This document shows positions 20,567-28,828 of a stretch of DNA of 64,000 bases, in pieces. The stretch is from the NCBI RefSeq assembly GCF_016458235.1, contig NZ_JAEMHK010000007.1, positions 186,001-250,000 on the forward strand. The letters run 5' to 3'. A program made the translations under genes and the position numbers. The notes beneath the pieces are model-generated. The model did no database searches. It worked only from the letters and a program-made list of their open reading frames with translations, and had not been told where the DNA came from. Origin of the DNA: Geomonas propionica (GTDB lineage: Bacteria > Desulfobacterota > Desulfuromonadia > Geobacterales > Geobacteraceae). Position 1 is the stretch's first letter; every line of letters starts with the position of its first letter.

Positions 20567-20598
20567 TGAGCGGCTGGCGCAGATGCGCCAGCCGCTCA
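20567..20598 (+). terminator. Strong hairpin between cyclophilin and lipoprotein genes
   Basis: Arms TGAGCGGCTGGCGCA and its exact complement separated by two bases, followed on the plus strand by TTGCGTTT. It overlaps the last codons of the convergent lipoprotein gene and could act in both directions. Confidence 0.7.
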
Positions 20599-21111
20599 TT
20601 GCGTTTGGAGGGTAAGCCTGGCGGTGATCCCCGGGAGGACGGCGCCGTTGGCGTCGCGAGCGGAAAAGTTCTCCAGGGTGAAGGCGTTCACGGAGGGGAC
20701 CACGCCCGCCGCGACCTGGCAGGTGAGGGTGGCCAGGGGGCCGACGGTGAGCCCGCCGGGATGGGCGATGTTCACCAGCAACTGCGGCCCCGACGTGGCG
20801 CTCGCGGCTTGCAGGAAACTGGCGCCGGCGTAGCTGCCGCTGAACGCCGGTACCAGCACCCCGTCCGGAAGCAGGTTGCTGCCGCTCGTGGTGGGGAGCG
20901 ACACGCCCGCCGGGAGGCGCAAGGTGAATTGCGCGGCATAGAGAACGGAATCGGCGGCAGGTCCCAAGGTGCCGATGCTGAGGCGGGCAGTACCCGCTAC
21001 GGGCTCCGGAGTCAGCACGCTGCCGTCGTCGCCTGGGGCGCCGTTTGAGCCGGAGCCCCCGCCGCATGCTCCAAGTAGCAGACACAGCATCACCAGCCAA
21101 AGCATTCTCAT
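20596..21111 (-). CDS. Hypothetical lipoprotein, beta-rich
   Basis: A 171-residue protein. MRMLWLVMLCLLLGACGGGSG is a lipoprotein signal with lipobox LGAC; Gly after the Cys suggests outer-membrane transport. The rest (ARLSIGTLGPAADSVLYAAQFTLRLPAGVSLP, then NIAHPGGLTVGPLATLTCQVAAG, then FTLENFSARDANGAVLPGIT) has the alternating pattern of a beta-sandwich and recalls cohesin-type domains of Geobacter surface proteins, which is a weak inference. AGGAGG precedes the start. No partner gene is adjacent. A dockerin-like tail exists in the 1714-residue protein at 56324, but a link is speculative. Confidence 0.75.
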   Translation of the reverse strand: MRMLWLVMLCLLLGACGGGSGSNGAPGDDGSVLTPEPVAGTARLSIGTLGPAADSVLYAAQFTLRLPAGVSLPTTSGSNLLPDGVLVPAFSGSYAGASFLQAASATSGPQLLVNIAHPGGLTVGPLATLTCQVAAGVVPSVNAFTLENFSARDANGAVLPGITARLTLQTQ

Positions 21112-21302
21112 TGCTATCCTCCTGTTGAAGAACATCTCTATTCTGCTCCAGATGACGGATGGCAGGCGCCAATGATGGTTCGCACGACTCGACGGGAAAG
21201 ATTGTACCGGGGAATTTATGTGAATCAATTAATTATGAGCAAGCCGCTCTGGTATTGCCCGGTGGCGTGGCGGAACTTGCTGATATTGGTCGCATTTAAT
21301 TA

Positions 21303-21331
21303 TTGACAAAGAGAATTGCCAACTATACAAT
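21303..21331 (+). promoter_or_regulatory. Sigma-70 promoter for metK
   Basis: TTGACA (21303-21308), a 17-base spacer and TACAAT (21326-21331). The leader would be about 44 bases, too short for a SAM riboswitch. Confidence 0.8.
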
Positions 21332-21381
21332 CTGCGAGCTTTACAACACCTGATATACACTTCGTTAGGGGGTTTTACCTT

Positions 21382-22551
21382 ATGGAAATGAAGGACTTCA
21401 TCTTTACGTCCGAGTCTGTTTCTGAGGGACATCCGGACAAGGTTGCCGACCAGATATCCGACGCGATTCTTGATGCGATCCTGACCCAGGATCCGAAATC
21501 GCGCGTGGCGTGTGAAACGCTGGTGACCACCGGTATGGCGGTTATCGCCGGTGAAATCACCACCAATGCCGTCATCGACTATCCGAAAGTCGCGCGTGAA
21601 ACCATCAAGGAAATCGGTTACCACGATTCCGCCATGGGCTTCGACTGGGAAACCTGCGCGGTGCTCACCTCCATCGATAAGCAGTCCCCCGACATCGCTC
21701 AGGGCGTAACCGAAGGGGAGGGGATGTTCAAGGAGCAGGGCGCCGGTGACCAGGGGCTCATGTTCGGCTTTGCCTGCAACGAGACTCCCGAATTGATGCC
21801 GATGTCCATCCTCATGGCGCACAAGCTGGTTTCCAGGCTTGCCGACGTCAGGAAGGCCGGCGTACTCGACTTCCTCCGTCCCGACTCCAAGTCCCAGGTT
21901 TCCATCCAGTACATCGATGACAAGCCGGTCCACGTCGATACCATCGTCATCTCCTCCCAGCACTCCCCCGAGGTCTCCTACGAGATGATCAAGGAAGGGA
22001 TCATCGAGGAAGTCGTCAAGAAGATCATCCCGGCCAACCTGATGGACGCCAACACCAAGTTCCTGATCAACCCGACCGGGCGCTTCGTCATCGGCGGTCC
22101 GATGGGCGACTGCGGTCTCACCGGCCGCAAGATCATCGTCGACAGCTACGGCGGGCACGGCGCCCACGGCGGCGGCGCGTTCTCCGGCAAGGACCCCTCC
22201 AAGGTGGACCGTTCCGCGGCCTACATGGGTCGTTACGTCGCCAAGAACCTGGTTGCTTCCGGCGTCTGCGAGCGTTGTGAAGTGCAGGTGGCCTACGCCA
22301 TCGGCGTCGCCGAGCCTGTCTCCGTGATGGTCGACTGCAACGGCACCGGCAAGATCCCGTCCAAGCGCATCTCCGAGATCGTGCGCGAGGTGTTCGACCT
22401 CCGTCCGCGCGCCATCATCGAGCAGCTCGACCTTCTGCGTCCGATCTACAGGAAGACGGCAGCCTACGGCCACTTCGGCCGCGAGCTCCCCGAGTTCACC
22501 TGGGAGCGCACCGACAAGGCCGCCATCATTAAAGAGAAGGCGGGCATCTAA
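21382..22551 (+). CDS. metK: S-adenosylmethionine synthase
   Basis: A 389-residue MetK of normal length. [20 protein letters not shown] holds the ATP and metal site, [15 protein letters not shown] is the first signature and [20 protein letters not shown] the second (phosphate loop). It makes SAM from methionine and ATP. The ATG at 21382 follows AGGGGG; ATG 21388 is an alternative. With sahR and ahcY 3-5 kb away it forms the SAM cycle, though it is transcribed alone from a near-consensus promoter and ends in a terminator. Confidence 0.97.
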   Translation: MEMKDFIFTSESVSEGHPDKVADQISDAILDAILTQDPKSRVACETLVTTGMAVIAGEITTNAVIDYPKVARETIKEIGYHDSAMGFDWETCAVLTSIDKQSPDIAQGVTEGEGMFKEQGAGDQGLMFGFACNETPELMPMSILMAHKLVSRLADVRKAGVLDFLRPDSKSQVSIQYIDDKPVHVDTIVISSQHSPEVSYEMIKEGIIEEVVKKIIPANLMDANTKFLINPTGRFVIGGPMGDCGLTGRKIIVDSYGGHGAHGGGAFSGKDPSKVDRSAAYMGRYVAKNLVASGVCERCEVQVAYAIGVAEPVSVMVDCNGTGKIPSKRISEIVREVFDLRPRAIIEQLDLLRPIYRKTAAYGHFGRELPEFTWERTDKAAIIKEKAGI

Positions 22552-22557
22552 GAAACC

Positions 22558-22728
22558 CGTTCTACGTTCTGCGTTCTACGTTAAAAGCAAAAGGCCTTCC
22601 GGATTCGGAGGGCCTTTTTGTTTAGGGGCTCTGTTGATTTTTCAAGGTCGAGGGTAGAACGGGCAGTTAGCTTTTAGAATGGGCTGGTTGTTCAACGTAG
22701 AACGTAGAACATAGAACGTAGAACGGCC
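22558..22728. repeat. ACGTAGAAC short-unit repeats flanking metK terminator
   Basis: At 22559-22582 and again at 22693-22725 runs of the 7-10-base unit ACGTAGAAC (or its complement GTTCTACGT) occur, in opposite orientations on the two sides of the metK terminator. The same unit appears after ahcY at about 28352-28385. Confidence 0.65.
22591..22622 (+). terminator. Terminator after metK
   Basis: AAGGCCTTCCG pairs with CGGAGGGCCTT, followed by TTTGTTT. Confidence 0.85.
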
Positions 22729-22729
22729 T

Positions 22730-23434
22730 TTAAGCCTTCCTGCTGAACCGGTACCCCACCCCCCGCACGGTCTGGAAAAAAACGGGGCGCGAGGGTTCGG
22801 GCTCGAAGTACTTCCTGAGCCGCACGATGAAGTTGTCCAGGGTCCTGGTCTCGGCGTCGGTGGCGTAGCCCCAGACGCTTTCCAGGATCTCGCCGCGCGG
22901 TATCGCCTCCCCCTCGCGATGAAAGAACAGCGACAGCATGCGCACCTCCAGGTCGGTGAGATCGATCTCCCCCTGCCTGGTCCTGGCGCGGTAGGAAAGC
23001 AGGAACACCTCGTTGTCCCCGAAGCGATACCCTTCCTCCACCGGCTCCGGCCGATACCAGGCGCTGCGCCGCAGCATCCCCGAAACCCTGAGCAGGAACT
23101 CCTTCAGGTTGAAGGGCTTCACCAGGTAGTCGTCGGCCCCGGCGGCGAGCCCGGAGATGCGGTCGCTCTCGGCGGAGCGCGCCGTCAGCATCAGCACCGG
23201 CACCCGCGAATCGAGCCCGCGGATCTTCTGGCAGACCTCGAACCCGCCGATACCCGGCAGCATCACGTCCAGGATGATGAGGTCGAACTTCTCCAGGGCG
23301 ACCTTCTCGAGTGCCTCCTCGCCGCTCTCGACGTGGCTCACCAGGTACCCTTCCTGTTCCAGGTTGAAGGTGATGCCCCGCGCCAGGTGCATCTCGTCTT
23401 CGACCAGCAGTATGTGCGGTTTTTCGCCGGACAT
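22730..23434 (-). CDS. OmpR/PhoB-family response regulator
   Basis: A 234-residue protein. The receiver domain has acidic pocket LVEDE, phospho-acceptor in LIILDVMLPGIGG, the Thr/Ser switch in MLTARS and Lys in LVKPFN. The C-terminal winged helix (GEIDLTDLEVRMLSLFFHREGEAIPRGEI, then RTLDNFIVRLRKYF, then TVRGVGYRF) binds DNA. It starts two bases after the stop of the kinase gene, so the two are co-transcribed as one two-component system. The target genes and signal are unknown. Confidence 0.93.
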   Translation of the reverse strand: MSGEKPHILLVEDEMHLARGITFNLEQEGYLVSHVESGEEALEKVALEKFDLIILDVMLPGIGGFEVCQKIRGLDSRVPVLMLTARSAESDRISGLAAGADDYLVKPFNLKEFLLRVSGMLRRSAWYRPEPVEEGYRFGDNEVFLLSYRARTRQGEIDLTDLEVRMLSLFFHREGEAIPRGEILESVWGYATDAETRTLDNFIVRLRKYFEPEPSRPVFFQTVRGVGYRFSRKA

Positions 23435-23436
23435 GC

Positions 23437-24396
23437 CTATCCTCTTTGCTGCCTGCCCTGCAGCGGCAGGGTGATGTGAAAGGTGCAGCCTTTGCCGAGC
23501 CCCGGGCTCTCGACGGAGATCTTGCCGCCGTGGGCGTTGACCACGGACCTGACGATATAGAGCCCCAGGCCGGTCCCCCTGATGTTCTCACCGGCGGTGC
23601 GCACCCGGTAGAACATGTCGAAGATCTTCTCCAGCTCGTTTTTGGTGAGCCCCTTGCCGTTGTCCTGGAAGTCGAGGTGGCATTGCCGGCCGCTCGCGCT
23701 GCGCTTGAGCGTCACCCGGATCTCGGGTGAAACAGGCGAATAAAGGAGCGCGTTCTCGAAAAGGTTTCGAAGCGCCATCTCCATACCCTCGACGTCGATG
23801 GTGGCGCTGATGCCGGGCTCCACCTCCAGGGTCAGTTTCCCTCCCTCGGGAAGTTCGCTCATCTTCCCCTGCAGGTAGCTGGTGACGAACTCGGAGAAAT
23901 CGATCTTTTTCGCCTTGTCTCCCAGTTGCCGGAATTCGATCCTGGTGGCCATGAGCAGGTTGCTGGTCAGGACGTTGAGCCGGTCGGTGTCCGAGAGCAT
24001 GGTGTCGATGAAGCCGTCCAATTTGTCCTTGGGGAGGTCCCTCATCTTCACCGTCTCGAGGTGCAACTGGATCGAGGCGAGCGGCGATTTCAGTTCGTGG
24101 GTCAACTGGGATATGTAACTGCGCTGCTGCAGATAAAGTTTCGCCTGGCGCCGCCAGTAAAGAAAGATGACATAGACGCCGGCCAGGATGGCGATTGCCA
24201 TCAACAGGCCCTCAACCAGGACGATCCACTCCATCCCCTGAGTCAGCAGTTCCGGTTTGTAACGCAAGGCAAGGTTACGGAACTCCTTGCTCCTGCCGAT
24301 GAACCAGTAGATCCAGGAGATGACCATCACCACCCAGATCAACTGGATCCCTATCAATGCAATCAACGGGTTGGATAGTTTCCGGTTCATTTTCAT
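23437..24396 (-). CDS. Membrane sensor histidine kinase
   Basis: A 319-residue kinase. Two membrane helices (residues about 10-32 and 58-82) enclose a short periplasmic loop of only about 25 residues, so the signal may be sensed in the membrane. The dimerisation His is in LTHELKSPLASIQLH; the ATPase domain has NLFENALLYSP (N box), FQDNGKGLTKNELEKIFDMFYR (G1/F box) and GTGLGLYIV (G2). It is upstream of and coupled to the response regulator gene. Confidence 0.92.
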   Translation of the reverse strand: MKMNRKLSNPLIALIGIQLIWVVMVISWIYWFIGRSKEFRNLALRYKPELLTQGMEWIVLVEGLLMAIAILAGVYVIFLYWRRQAKLYLQQRSYISQLTHELKSPLASIQLHLETVKMRDLPKDKLDGFIDTMLSDTDRLNVLTSNLLMATRIEFRQLGDKAKKIDFSEFVTSYLQGKMSELPEGGKLTLEVEPGISATIDVEGMEMALRNLFENALLYSPVSPEIRVTLKRSASGRQCHLDFQDNGKGLTKNELEKIFDMFYRVRTAGENIRGTGLGLYIVRSVVNAHGGKISVESPGLGKGCTFHITLPLQGRQQRG

Positions 24397-24539
24397 GCCC
24401 CACTGGTAGCATCGCTGTCGGCATTTTGCAAGGGGTATCTGTGGGATAAGGCCCCTTTGTTTTTACACTACTATTACAAAAGATTTTGAGGTTCTCTGCT
24501 AATGTGTTTAACGTGCAGTCAGACAGTCAGGAGGAGCAT

Positions 24540-25631
24540 ATGTTCAAACCGTTGCGCATTGGCAAACACGAGGCACGTTACCCGCTGATTCAGGGCGGCA
24601 TGGGGGTCAGGATTTCGGCAGGATCCTTGGCCGGGCACGTTGCCAAGTGCGGCGGCGTCGGGCTGGTTGCCTCCCCGGGCATCACCTTGAACAGTGAGTT
24701 CTTCGACGGCAAGAACTATCTCAAAAGCAACTCCGTGGCGCTGAAAGACGAGATCAGGAAGGCGTACGAGATCGCCCCTGACGGCATCATCGGGGTCAAC
24801 GTGATGGTCGCTCTTACCGATTTCGAGGAGCTCGTGGTCGCAGCCGTTGAGGCGGGAGCCAAGGTGCTGGTCTGTGGCGCCGGCCTGCCGATGACCCTCC
24901 CGGGACTCACCGCACACGCGCCGGACGTGGCACTGGTGCCGATCGTCTCTTCCGTGCGTGCCGCCCAGCTCATCGCCAAGAAGTGGGACAAAGCCTACAA
25001 CCGTCGTCCTGATGCAGTCGTGGTCGAAGATCCGGACACCGCCGGGGGGCACCTCGGTGAGAAGTTGGAAAATATCGGCATCGGCGAGTACGACCAGTAC
25101 GAAACCGTGCGCGGCGTGAAGGAATTCTTCCGCAGCGAGTACGGGCTGGACATCCCGGTGATCGCCGCAGGCGGCATCTGGGACCGCGCCGACGTGCTGC
25201 ATGCGCTGGCCGAAGGGGCCGACGGGGTGCAGATGGCGAGCCGTTTCGTCACCACCGTCGAGTGCGACGCCGAGGATGCCTTCAAGCAGGCTTACCTTGA
25301 CTGCAAGAAAGAGGACATAGGCCTGATCATGAGCCCGGCAGGTCTGCCCGGCCGCGCCATCCTCACCAACCAGGAAGGGATCGTTTCCTACGACCGCGAC
25401 CGCGGTTCCGTCTGCTCCTACGGTTGCCTCAAGAAGTGCTCCTACAAGGAAAGCGGCGAGCGCTTCTGCATCGTCAAGTCCCTGGACCGCGCCCAGCGCG
25501 GCGAGGTCGACTCCGGCCTGATCTTCTGCGGCACCAACGCCTGGAAGGCGACCCGGATCGAGACCGTCCAGGAGATCTTCGACGAAATCTTCTCCGAGGC
25601 GGGCGCCGTCGCCGAAGACAAGGCGGCCTAA
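24540..25631 (+). CDS. NAD(P)H-dependent flavin oxidoreductase / nitronate monooxygenase-like
   Basis: A 363-residue TIM-barrel flavoprotein. LIQGGMGVRISAGSLAGHVA is the N-terminal FMN motif, VVEDPDTAGGHLGE contains the conserved His of nitronate monooxygenases, VIAAGGIWDRADV and GADGVQMASRFVTT form the phosphate loop. A C-terminal Cys-rich segment (CSYGCLKKCSYKESGERFC) is outside the classic enzyme and could bind metal or an Fe-S cluster. The fold is shared by FabK enoyl-ACP reductase, so the substrate is uncertain. The ATG follows GGAGGAG; a terminator follows. Confidence 0.85.
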   Translation: MFKPLRIGKHEARYPLIQGGMGVRISAGSLAGHVAKCGGVGLVASPGITLNSEFFDGKNYLKSNSVALKDEIRKAYEIAPDGIIGVNVMVALTDFEELVVAAVEAGAKVLVCGAGLPMTLPGLTAHAPDVALVPIVSSVRAAQLIAKKWDKAYNRRPDAVVVEDPDTAGGHLGEKLENIGIGEYDQYETVRGVKEFFRSEYGLDIPVIAAGGIWDRADVLHALAEGADGVQMASRFVTTVECDAEDAFKQAYLDCKKEDIGLIMSPAGLPGRAILTNQEGIVSYDRDRGSVCSYGCLKKCSYKESGERFCIVKSLDRAQRGEVDSGLIFCGTNAWKATRIETVQEIFDEIFSEAGAVAEDKAA

Positions 25632-25661
25632 AAAAACTACCCGTCGGACTTAAGTTTCCTC

Positions 25662-25700
25662 ATCCCCCTGTGGCCTACGCTGCAGGGGGATTTTTCGTTT
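25662..25700 (+). terminator. Terminator after flavin oxidoreductase gene
   Basis: ATCCCCCTG pairs with CAGGGGGAT and is followed by TTTTTCGTTT. Confidence 0.85.
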
Positions 25701-25818
25701 AAAAACCACTAGCCACCGAGCAAATCTGAGGAAATCGGAGAAAGGCAAAAGGAAAAGGGGGCACCCCTTTCGTTGGAGGCGGCAGGTCCAATGAGCCGTA
25801 AATAATATGGCTTTTACC

Positions 25819-25885
25819 TTGCCTGCAGCCGCGCCCTATGTTATATCAAGAAAACTTGATTTAAGAAAATCACCAAGGTTGATAT
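25819..25885 (+). promoter_or_regulatory. Autoregulated promoter and operator of the SahR-like gene
   Basis: TTGCCT (25819), 17 bases and TATATC (25842-25847). The palindrome ATCAAG-AAAA-CTTGAT (25845-25860) overlaps the -10. A wider pair, ATATCAA (25843) and TTGATAT (25879), encloses the start region. This fits repression of the sahR-ahcY transcript by the ArsR-type regulator. Confidence 0.6.
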
Positions 25886-25889
25886 AGCC

Positions 25890-26819
25890 ATGCTGGAACT
25901 ATTCAAGGCGCTGTCCGATCCATGCCGACTGCGGTTGGTGGCGGTGCTGCTCAACTCCGAACTTACCGTCCAGGAACTGACCCAGATCATGGGGATGGGA
26001 CAGTCGCGCATCTCGCGGCACCTGAAGATCCTGGCAGAGGCGGGCGTGCTCTCGGTCAAGCGCCAGGGGACCTGGAGCTACTATCGCGCCGGGGAGCAGA
26101 ACCCCTTCTTTAGTGCCATTCGCCCTGAATTCGAGCGCGCGCTGGAGCAGCTTCCGGAGCGCCGCAGCGATCTCGCCGCCGTGGCGCAGGCTTTGGATGC
26201 TCGCCGCAAGCGTAGCCTGGAGTTCTTCGATCAGCACGCGGCGCAGTGGGACGAGCTGTCGCGCACGCTACTGCCGGTGCCGGAGTACCAGGAAAGCCTG
26301 CTGGCCCTGGTTCCCGAGGTTCCCGTGCTGCTGGAAATAGGTGTCGGCACCGGGACCTTGATGGCGCAACTGGCACGCAAGGCAAGACAGGTGATCGGTG
26401 TGGACCATTCTCCGGCGATGCTGGTCGAGGCGCGGCGACGCTTGGTGGACGACGGAGTCCCGGGGGCGGAACTGAGGCTTGGCGAGATGACCCATCTTCC
26501 CATCGCCGACGGCGGCGCGGGTTGCGTAGTGGCCAACATGGTGCTGCACCATGCGCCCGACCCGCAGGCGGTGCTGACCGAAATCGTCCGGGTCCTTCAG
26601 CCGCAGGGAACGCTGGTGCTTGCCGACCTGGCGCGCCACGAGCGGGAGTGGGCCCGGGAGCAACTGGCCGACCAGTGGCTTGGGTTCGAGGAGGATGAGC
26701 TGCAGGCATGGCTCAAGGCGGCCGGGTTGGCGGACGTTTCCGTGCAGCGGCTCCCGTCCGAGATCGGCCAGGAGAGCGTGCTGCTGGTGAAGGCGGTAAA
26801 GGCAGGGCCTGGGGACTAG
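25890..26819 (+). CDS. sahR: ArsR-type regulator fused to SAM-dependent methyltransferase domain (SahR-like)
   Basis: A 309-residue protein. Residues 1-85 form an ArsR winged HTH (LFKALSDPCRLRLVAVLL, then GQSRISRHLKILAEAGVLSVKRQGTWSYY). Residues 135-300 are a class I methyltransferase fold: LEIGVGTGTLMAQLA is motif I, VDHSPAML the acidic loop, VVANMVLHHAPDPQAVL motif IV. This architecture is that of SahR, known in Proteobacteria as a sensor of S-adenosylhomocysteine that controls SAM-cycle genes; the methyltransferase fold serves as ligand pocket. The ahcY gene directly downstream supports this. An active methyltransferase is the alternative. Confidence 0.82.
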   Translation: MLELFKALSDPCRLRLVAVLLNSELTVQELTQIMGMGQSRISRHLKILAEAGVLSVKRQGTWSYYRAGEQNPFFSAIRPEFERALEQLPERRSDLAAVAQALDARRKRSLEFFDQHAAQWDELSRTLLPVPEYQESLLALVPEVPVLLEIGVGTGTLMAQLARKARQVIGVDHSPAMLVEARRRLVDDGVPGAELRLGEMTHLPIADGGAGCVVANMVLHHAPDPQAVLTEIVRVLQPQGTLVLADLARHEREWAREQLADQWLGFEEDELQAWLKAAGLADVSVQRLPSEIGQESVLLVKAVKAGPGD

Positions 26820-26932
26820 GGACTAGTAAAGGCAGACACAGAGAGACAAATAAGGGACAGGTGAGCGGGGAGGGGACGGGCCGATCGGTTTTGCCAGCCC
26901 CTAGCCCCCAGCCCCTAGCCCCGATTCTACAA
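26808..26932. repeat. Paired CTAGTCCCTAGCCCC-type repeats between sahR and ahcY
   Basis: GGGACTAGGGACTAG-type sequence at the end of sahR (it overlaps the sahR stop) and the inverted form AGCCCCTAGCCCCCAGCCCC at about 26895-26922 bracket about 70 bases. The same pair brackets the gap at 42846-42938, and related single copies lie at 36056 and 41308. Confidence 0.6.
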
Positions 26933-26946
26933 AAAGGAGAAGTAAC

Positions 26947-28341
26947 GTGACCAAGGATTACATCGTTAAGGACATGTCGTTGGCCGATTGGGGCCGCAAG
27001 GAAATGATCATCGCAGAAACCGAGATGCCGGGACTCATGGCGATCCGCGAGGAGTACGCCGCCGCCCAGCCGCTCAAGGGGGCGCGCATCGCGGGCTCGC
27101 TGCACATGACCATCCAGACCGCGATGCTCATCGAGACCCTCACCGCGCTTGGCGCCGAGGTGCGCTGGGCATCCTGCAACATTTTCTCGACCCAGGACCA
27201 CGCCGCCGCGGCCATCGCCGCCGCAGGCATCCCCGTTTTCGCGCACAAGGGCGAGACGCTGGCGGAATACTGGGACTACACCCACAAGATCTTCGAGTGG
27301 CACGACGGCGGCGCCCCGAACATGATCCTCGATGACGGCGGCGACGCGACCCTGCTGCTGCACCTCGGCAGCGACGCGGAGAAGGACGCTTCTGTGATCG
27401 CCAACCCCACCTGCGAAGAGGAGCAATTCCTGTTCGCGGCCATCAAGAAGCGCCTTGCCGAGAAGCCGGGCTGGTACTCCAAGACCGCCGCCTGCATCAA
27501 GGGCGTCACCGAGGAAACCACCACCGGTGTGCACCGCCTGTACCAGATGTTCGAGAAGGGTACGCTGAAGTTCCCGGCCATCAACGTCAACGACTCGGTC
27601 ACCAAATCGAAGTTCGACAATATCTACGGCTGCCGCGAGTCCCTGATGGACGGCATCAAGCGCGCCACCGACGTGATGGTGGCGGGCAAGGTGGCGGTCA
27701 TCTGCGGCTATGGCGATGTCGGCAAGGGTTGCGCCCAGGCTATGCGCGGGCTGCAGGCCCAGGTGTGGGTCACCGAGGTCGACCCGATCTGCGCGCTGCA
27801 GGCGGCCATGGAAGGGTACAAGGTGGTCACCATGGAGTGGGCGTCCGACAAGGCTGACATCTTCGTCACCACCACCGGCAACATCGACGTCATCACCCAC
27901 GACCACATGAAGGCCATGAAGCACAACGCCATCGTCTGCAACATCGGGCACTTCGACAACGAGATCGAGGTGGCCAAGCTGAAGCAGTACAAGTGGGAAA
28001 ACATCAAGCCGCAGGTCGACCACGTCATCTTCCCGGACGGCAAGCGCATCATCCTCTTGGCAGAAGGGCGCCTGGTCAACCTCGGTTGCGCCACCGGCCA
28101 CCCCTCCTACGTTATGTCCTCCTCCTTCGCCAACCAGACCCTGGCGCAGATGGAGATCTTCTGCAACCCCGATAAGTACCCGGTCGGCGTCTACATCCTG
28201 CCTAAGGAGTTGGACGAGAAGGTGGCGCGCCTGCAGTTGAAGACGCTTGGCGCCATGCTGACCGAACTGTCCGATGCGCAGGCCGCCTACATCGGCGTCA
28301 AGAAGGAAGGGCCGTACAAGTCGGAGCATTACCGGTATTAA
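26947..28341 (+). CDS. ahcY: Adenosylhomocysteinase
   Basis: A 464-residue AhcY starting at GTG after [26 protein letters not shown] is the substrate region, [18 protein letters not shown] the family signature with catalytic Lys/Asp, and [18 protein letters not shown] the NAD loop. The C-terminus ends KSEHYRY, with the Lys and Tyr that reach into the partner subunit. It hydrolyses S-adenosylhomocysteine to adenosine and homocysteine and relieves inhibition of methyltransferases. It lies 127 bases after sahR, probably in the same transcript. Confidence 0.97.
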   Translation: MTKDYIVKDMSLADWGRKEMIIAETEMPGLMAIREEYAAAQPLKGARIAGSLHMTIQTAMLIETLTALGAEVRWASCNIFSTQDHAAAAIAAAGIPVFAHKGETLAEYWDYTHKIFEWHDGGAPNMILDDGGDATLLLHLGSDAEKDASVIANPTCEEEQFLFAAIKKRLAEKPGWYSKTAACIKGVTEETTTGVHRLYQMFEKGTLKFPAINVNDSVTKSKFDNIYGCRESLMDGIKRATDVMVAGKVAVICGYGDVGKGCAQAMRGLQAQVWVTEVDPICALQAAMEGYKVVTMEWASDKADIFVTTTGNIDVITHDHMKAMKHNAIVCNIGHFDNEIEVAKLKQYKWENIKPQVDHVIFPDGKRIILLAEGRLVNLGCATGHPSYVMSSSFANQTLAQMEIFCNPDKYPVGVYILPKELDEKVARLQLKTLGAMLTELSDAQAAYIGVKKEGPYKSEHYRY

Positions 28342-28349
28342 GAGGCAAC

Positions 28350-28502
28350 TGACGTTCAACGTTCAACGTTCTACGTTCTACGTTGCAAGCTCGCTTCCAC
28401 CCTCTCCCCCCGGGAGAGGGATGGGGTGAGGGCGTTGCCACGAAGAAAGGTCGCTGCAGGTGCCACTGAGGGGGGGCGAATGATTATTCGCCCCTACAGG
28501 TG
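28350..28502. repeat. Three dispersed repeat types after ahcY
   Basis: In order: GTTCAACGTTCTACGTT units (28352-28385), a CCCTCTCCCCCCGGGAGAGGG palindrome (about 28401-28422), and GGGGCGAAT-gatt-ATTCGCCCC followed by TACAGGTG (28473-28502). The last is identical to 33337-33366. Confidence 0.75.
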
Positions 28503-28538
28503 GGACATCTGTTCCCGGCAAAATAACGATACAAAAGG

Positions 28539-28575
28539 AAAGGGCGCCTGCTTTTAGCGGCGCCCTTTCTTATCC
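28539..28575. terminator. Bidirectional terminator between ahcY and the micro-ORF
   Basis: AAAGGGCGCC pairs with GGCGCCCTTT around a 10-base loop. The plus-strand tail is TCTTATCCTTCC and the minus-strand tail TCCTTTTGT. Confidence 0.75.
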
Positions 28576-28638
28576 TTCCTGCTCGTTTTCTGCGGCCTTC
28601 TTCTTTTTACCCCGGTCCCCGGAGCATGCGGGAGACAT

Positions 28639-28728
28639 TCAAGTCTCGATCCCCATGCGGGGCAGGATGAAGCGCTGCAGCACCACCCAGCCTGCCACGA
28701 TACCACCCAAAATCAGCATTTCTTGCAT
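28639..28728 (-). CDS. 29-residue membrane microprotein
   Basis: A short frame beginning MQEMLILGGIVAGWVVLQRF, with one predicted membrane helix (residues 3-20) and a basic C-terminal end (R-x3-PR). GGGAGG lies 6 bases ahead of the ATG, one of the best ribosome sites in the window, and a terminator follows 64 bases later. A/T-rich sequence at 28741-28800 could hold its promoter. No family recognised; it is shorter than common gene-finding cut-offs. Confidence 0.55.
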   Translation of the reverse strand: MQEMLILGGIVAGWVVLQRFILPRMGIET

Positions 28729-28828
28729 GTTGCACCTCCCGAATATTAGCATTTGCTTTATCGCATATTCGGGAAAGAAAATATAGCAAATAAATTATTA
28801 TTATGACGCGTTCAGCTTTGCTTCAGCA

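Noticed and set aside
21229-21381. SAM-sensing riboswitch ahead of metK
   Set aside because: The near-consensus promoter leaves only about 44 leader bases, too few for known SAM riboswitch classes.
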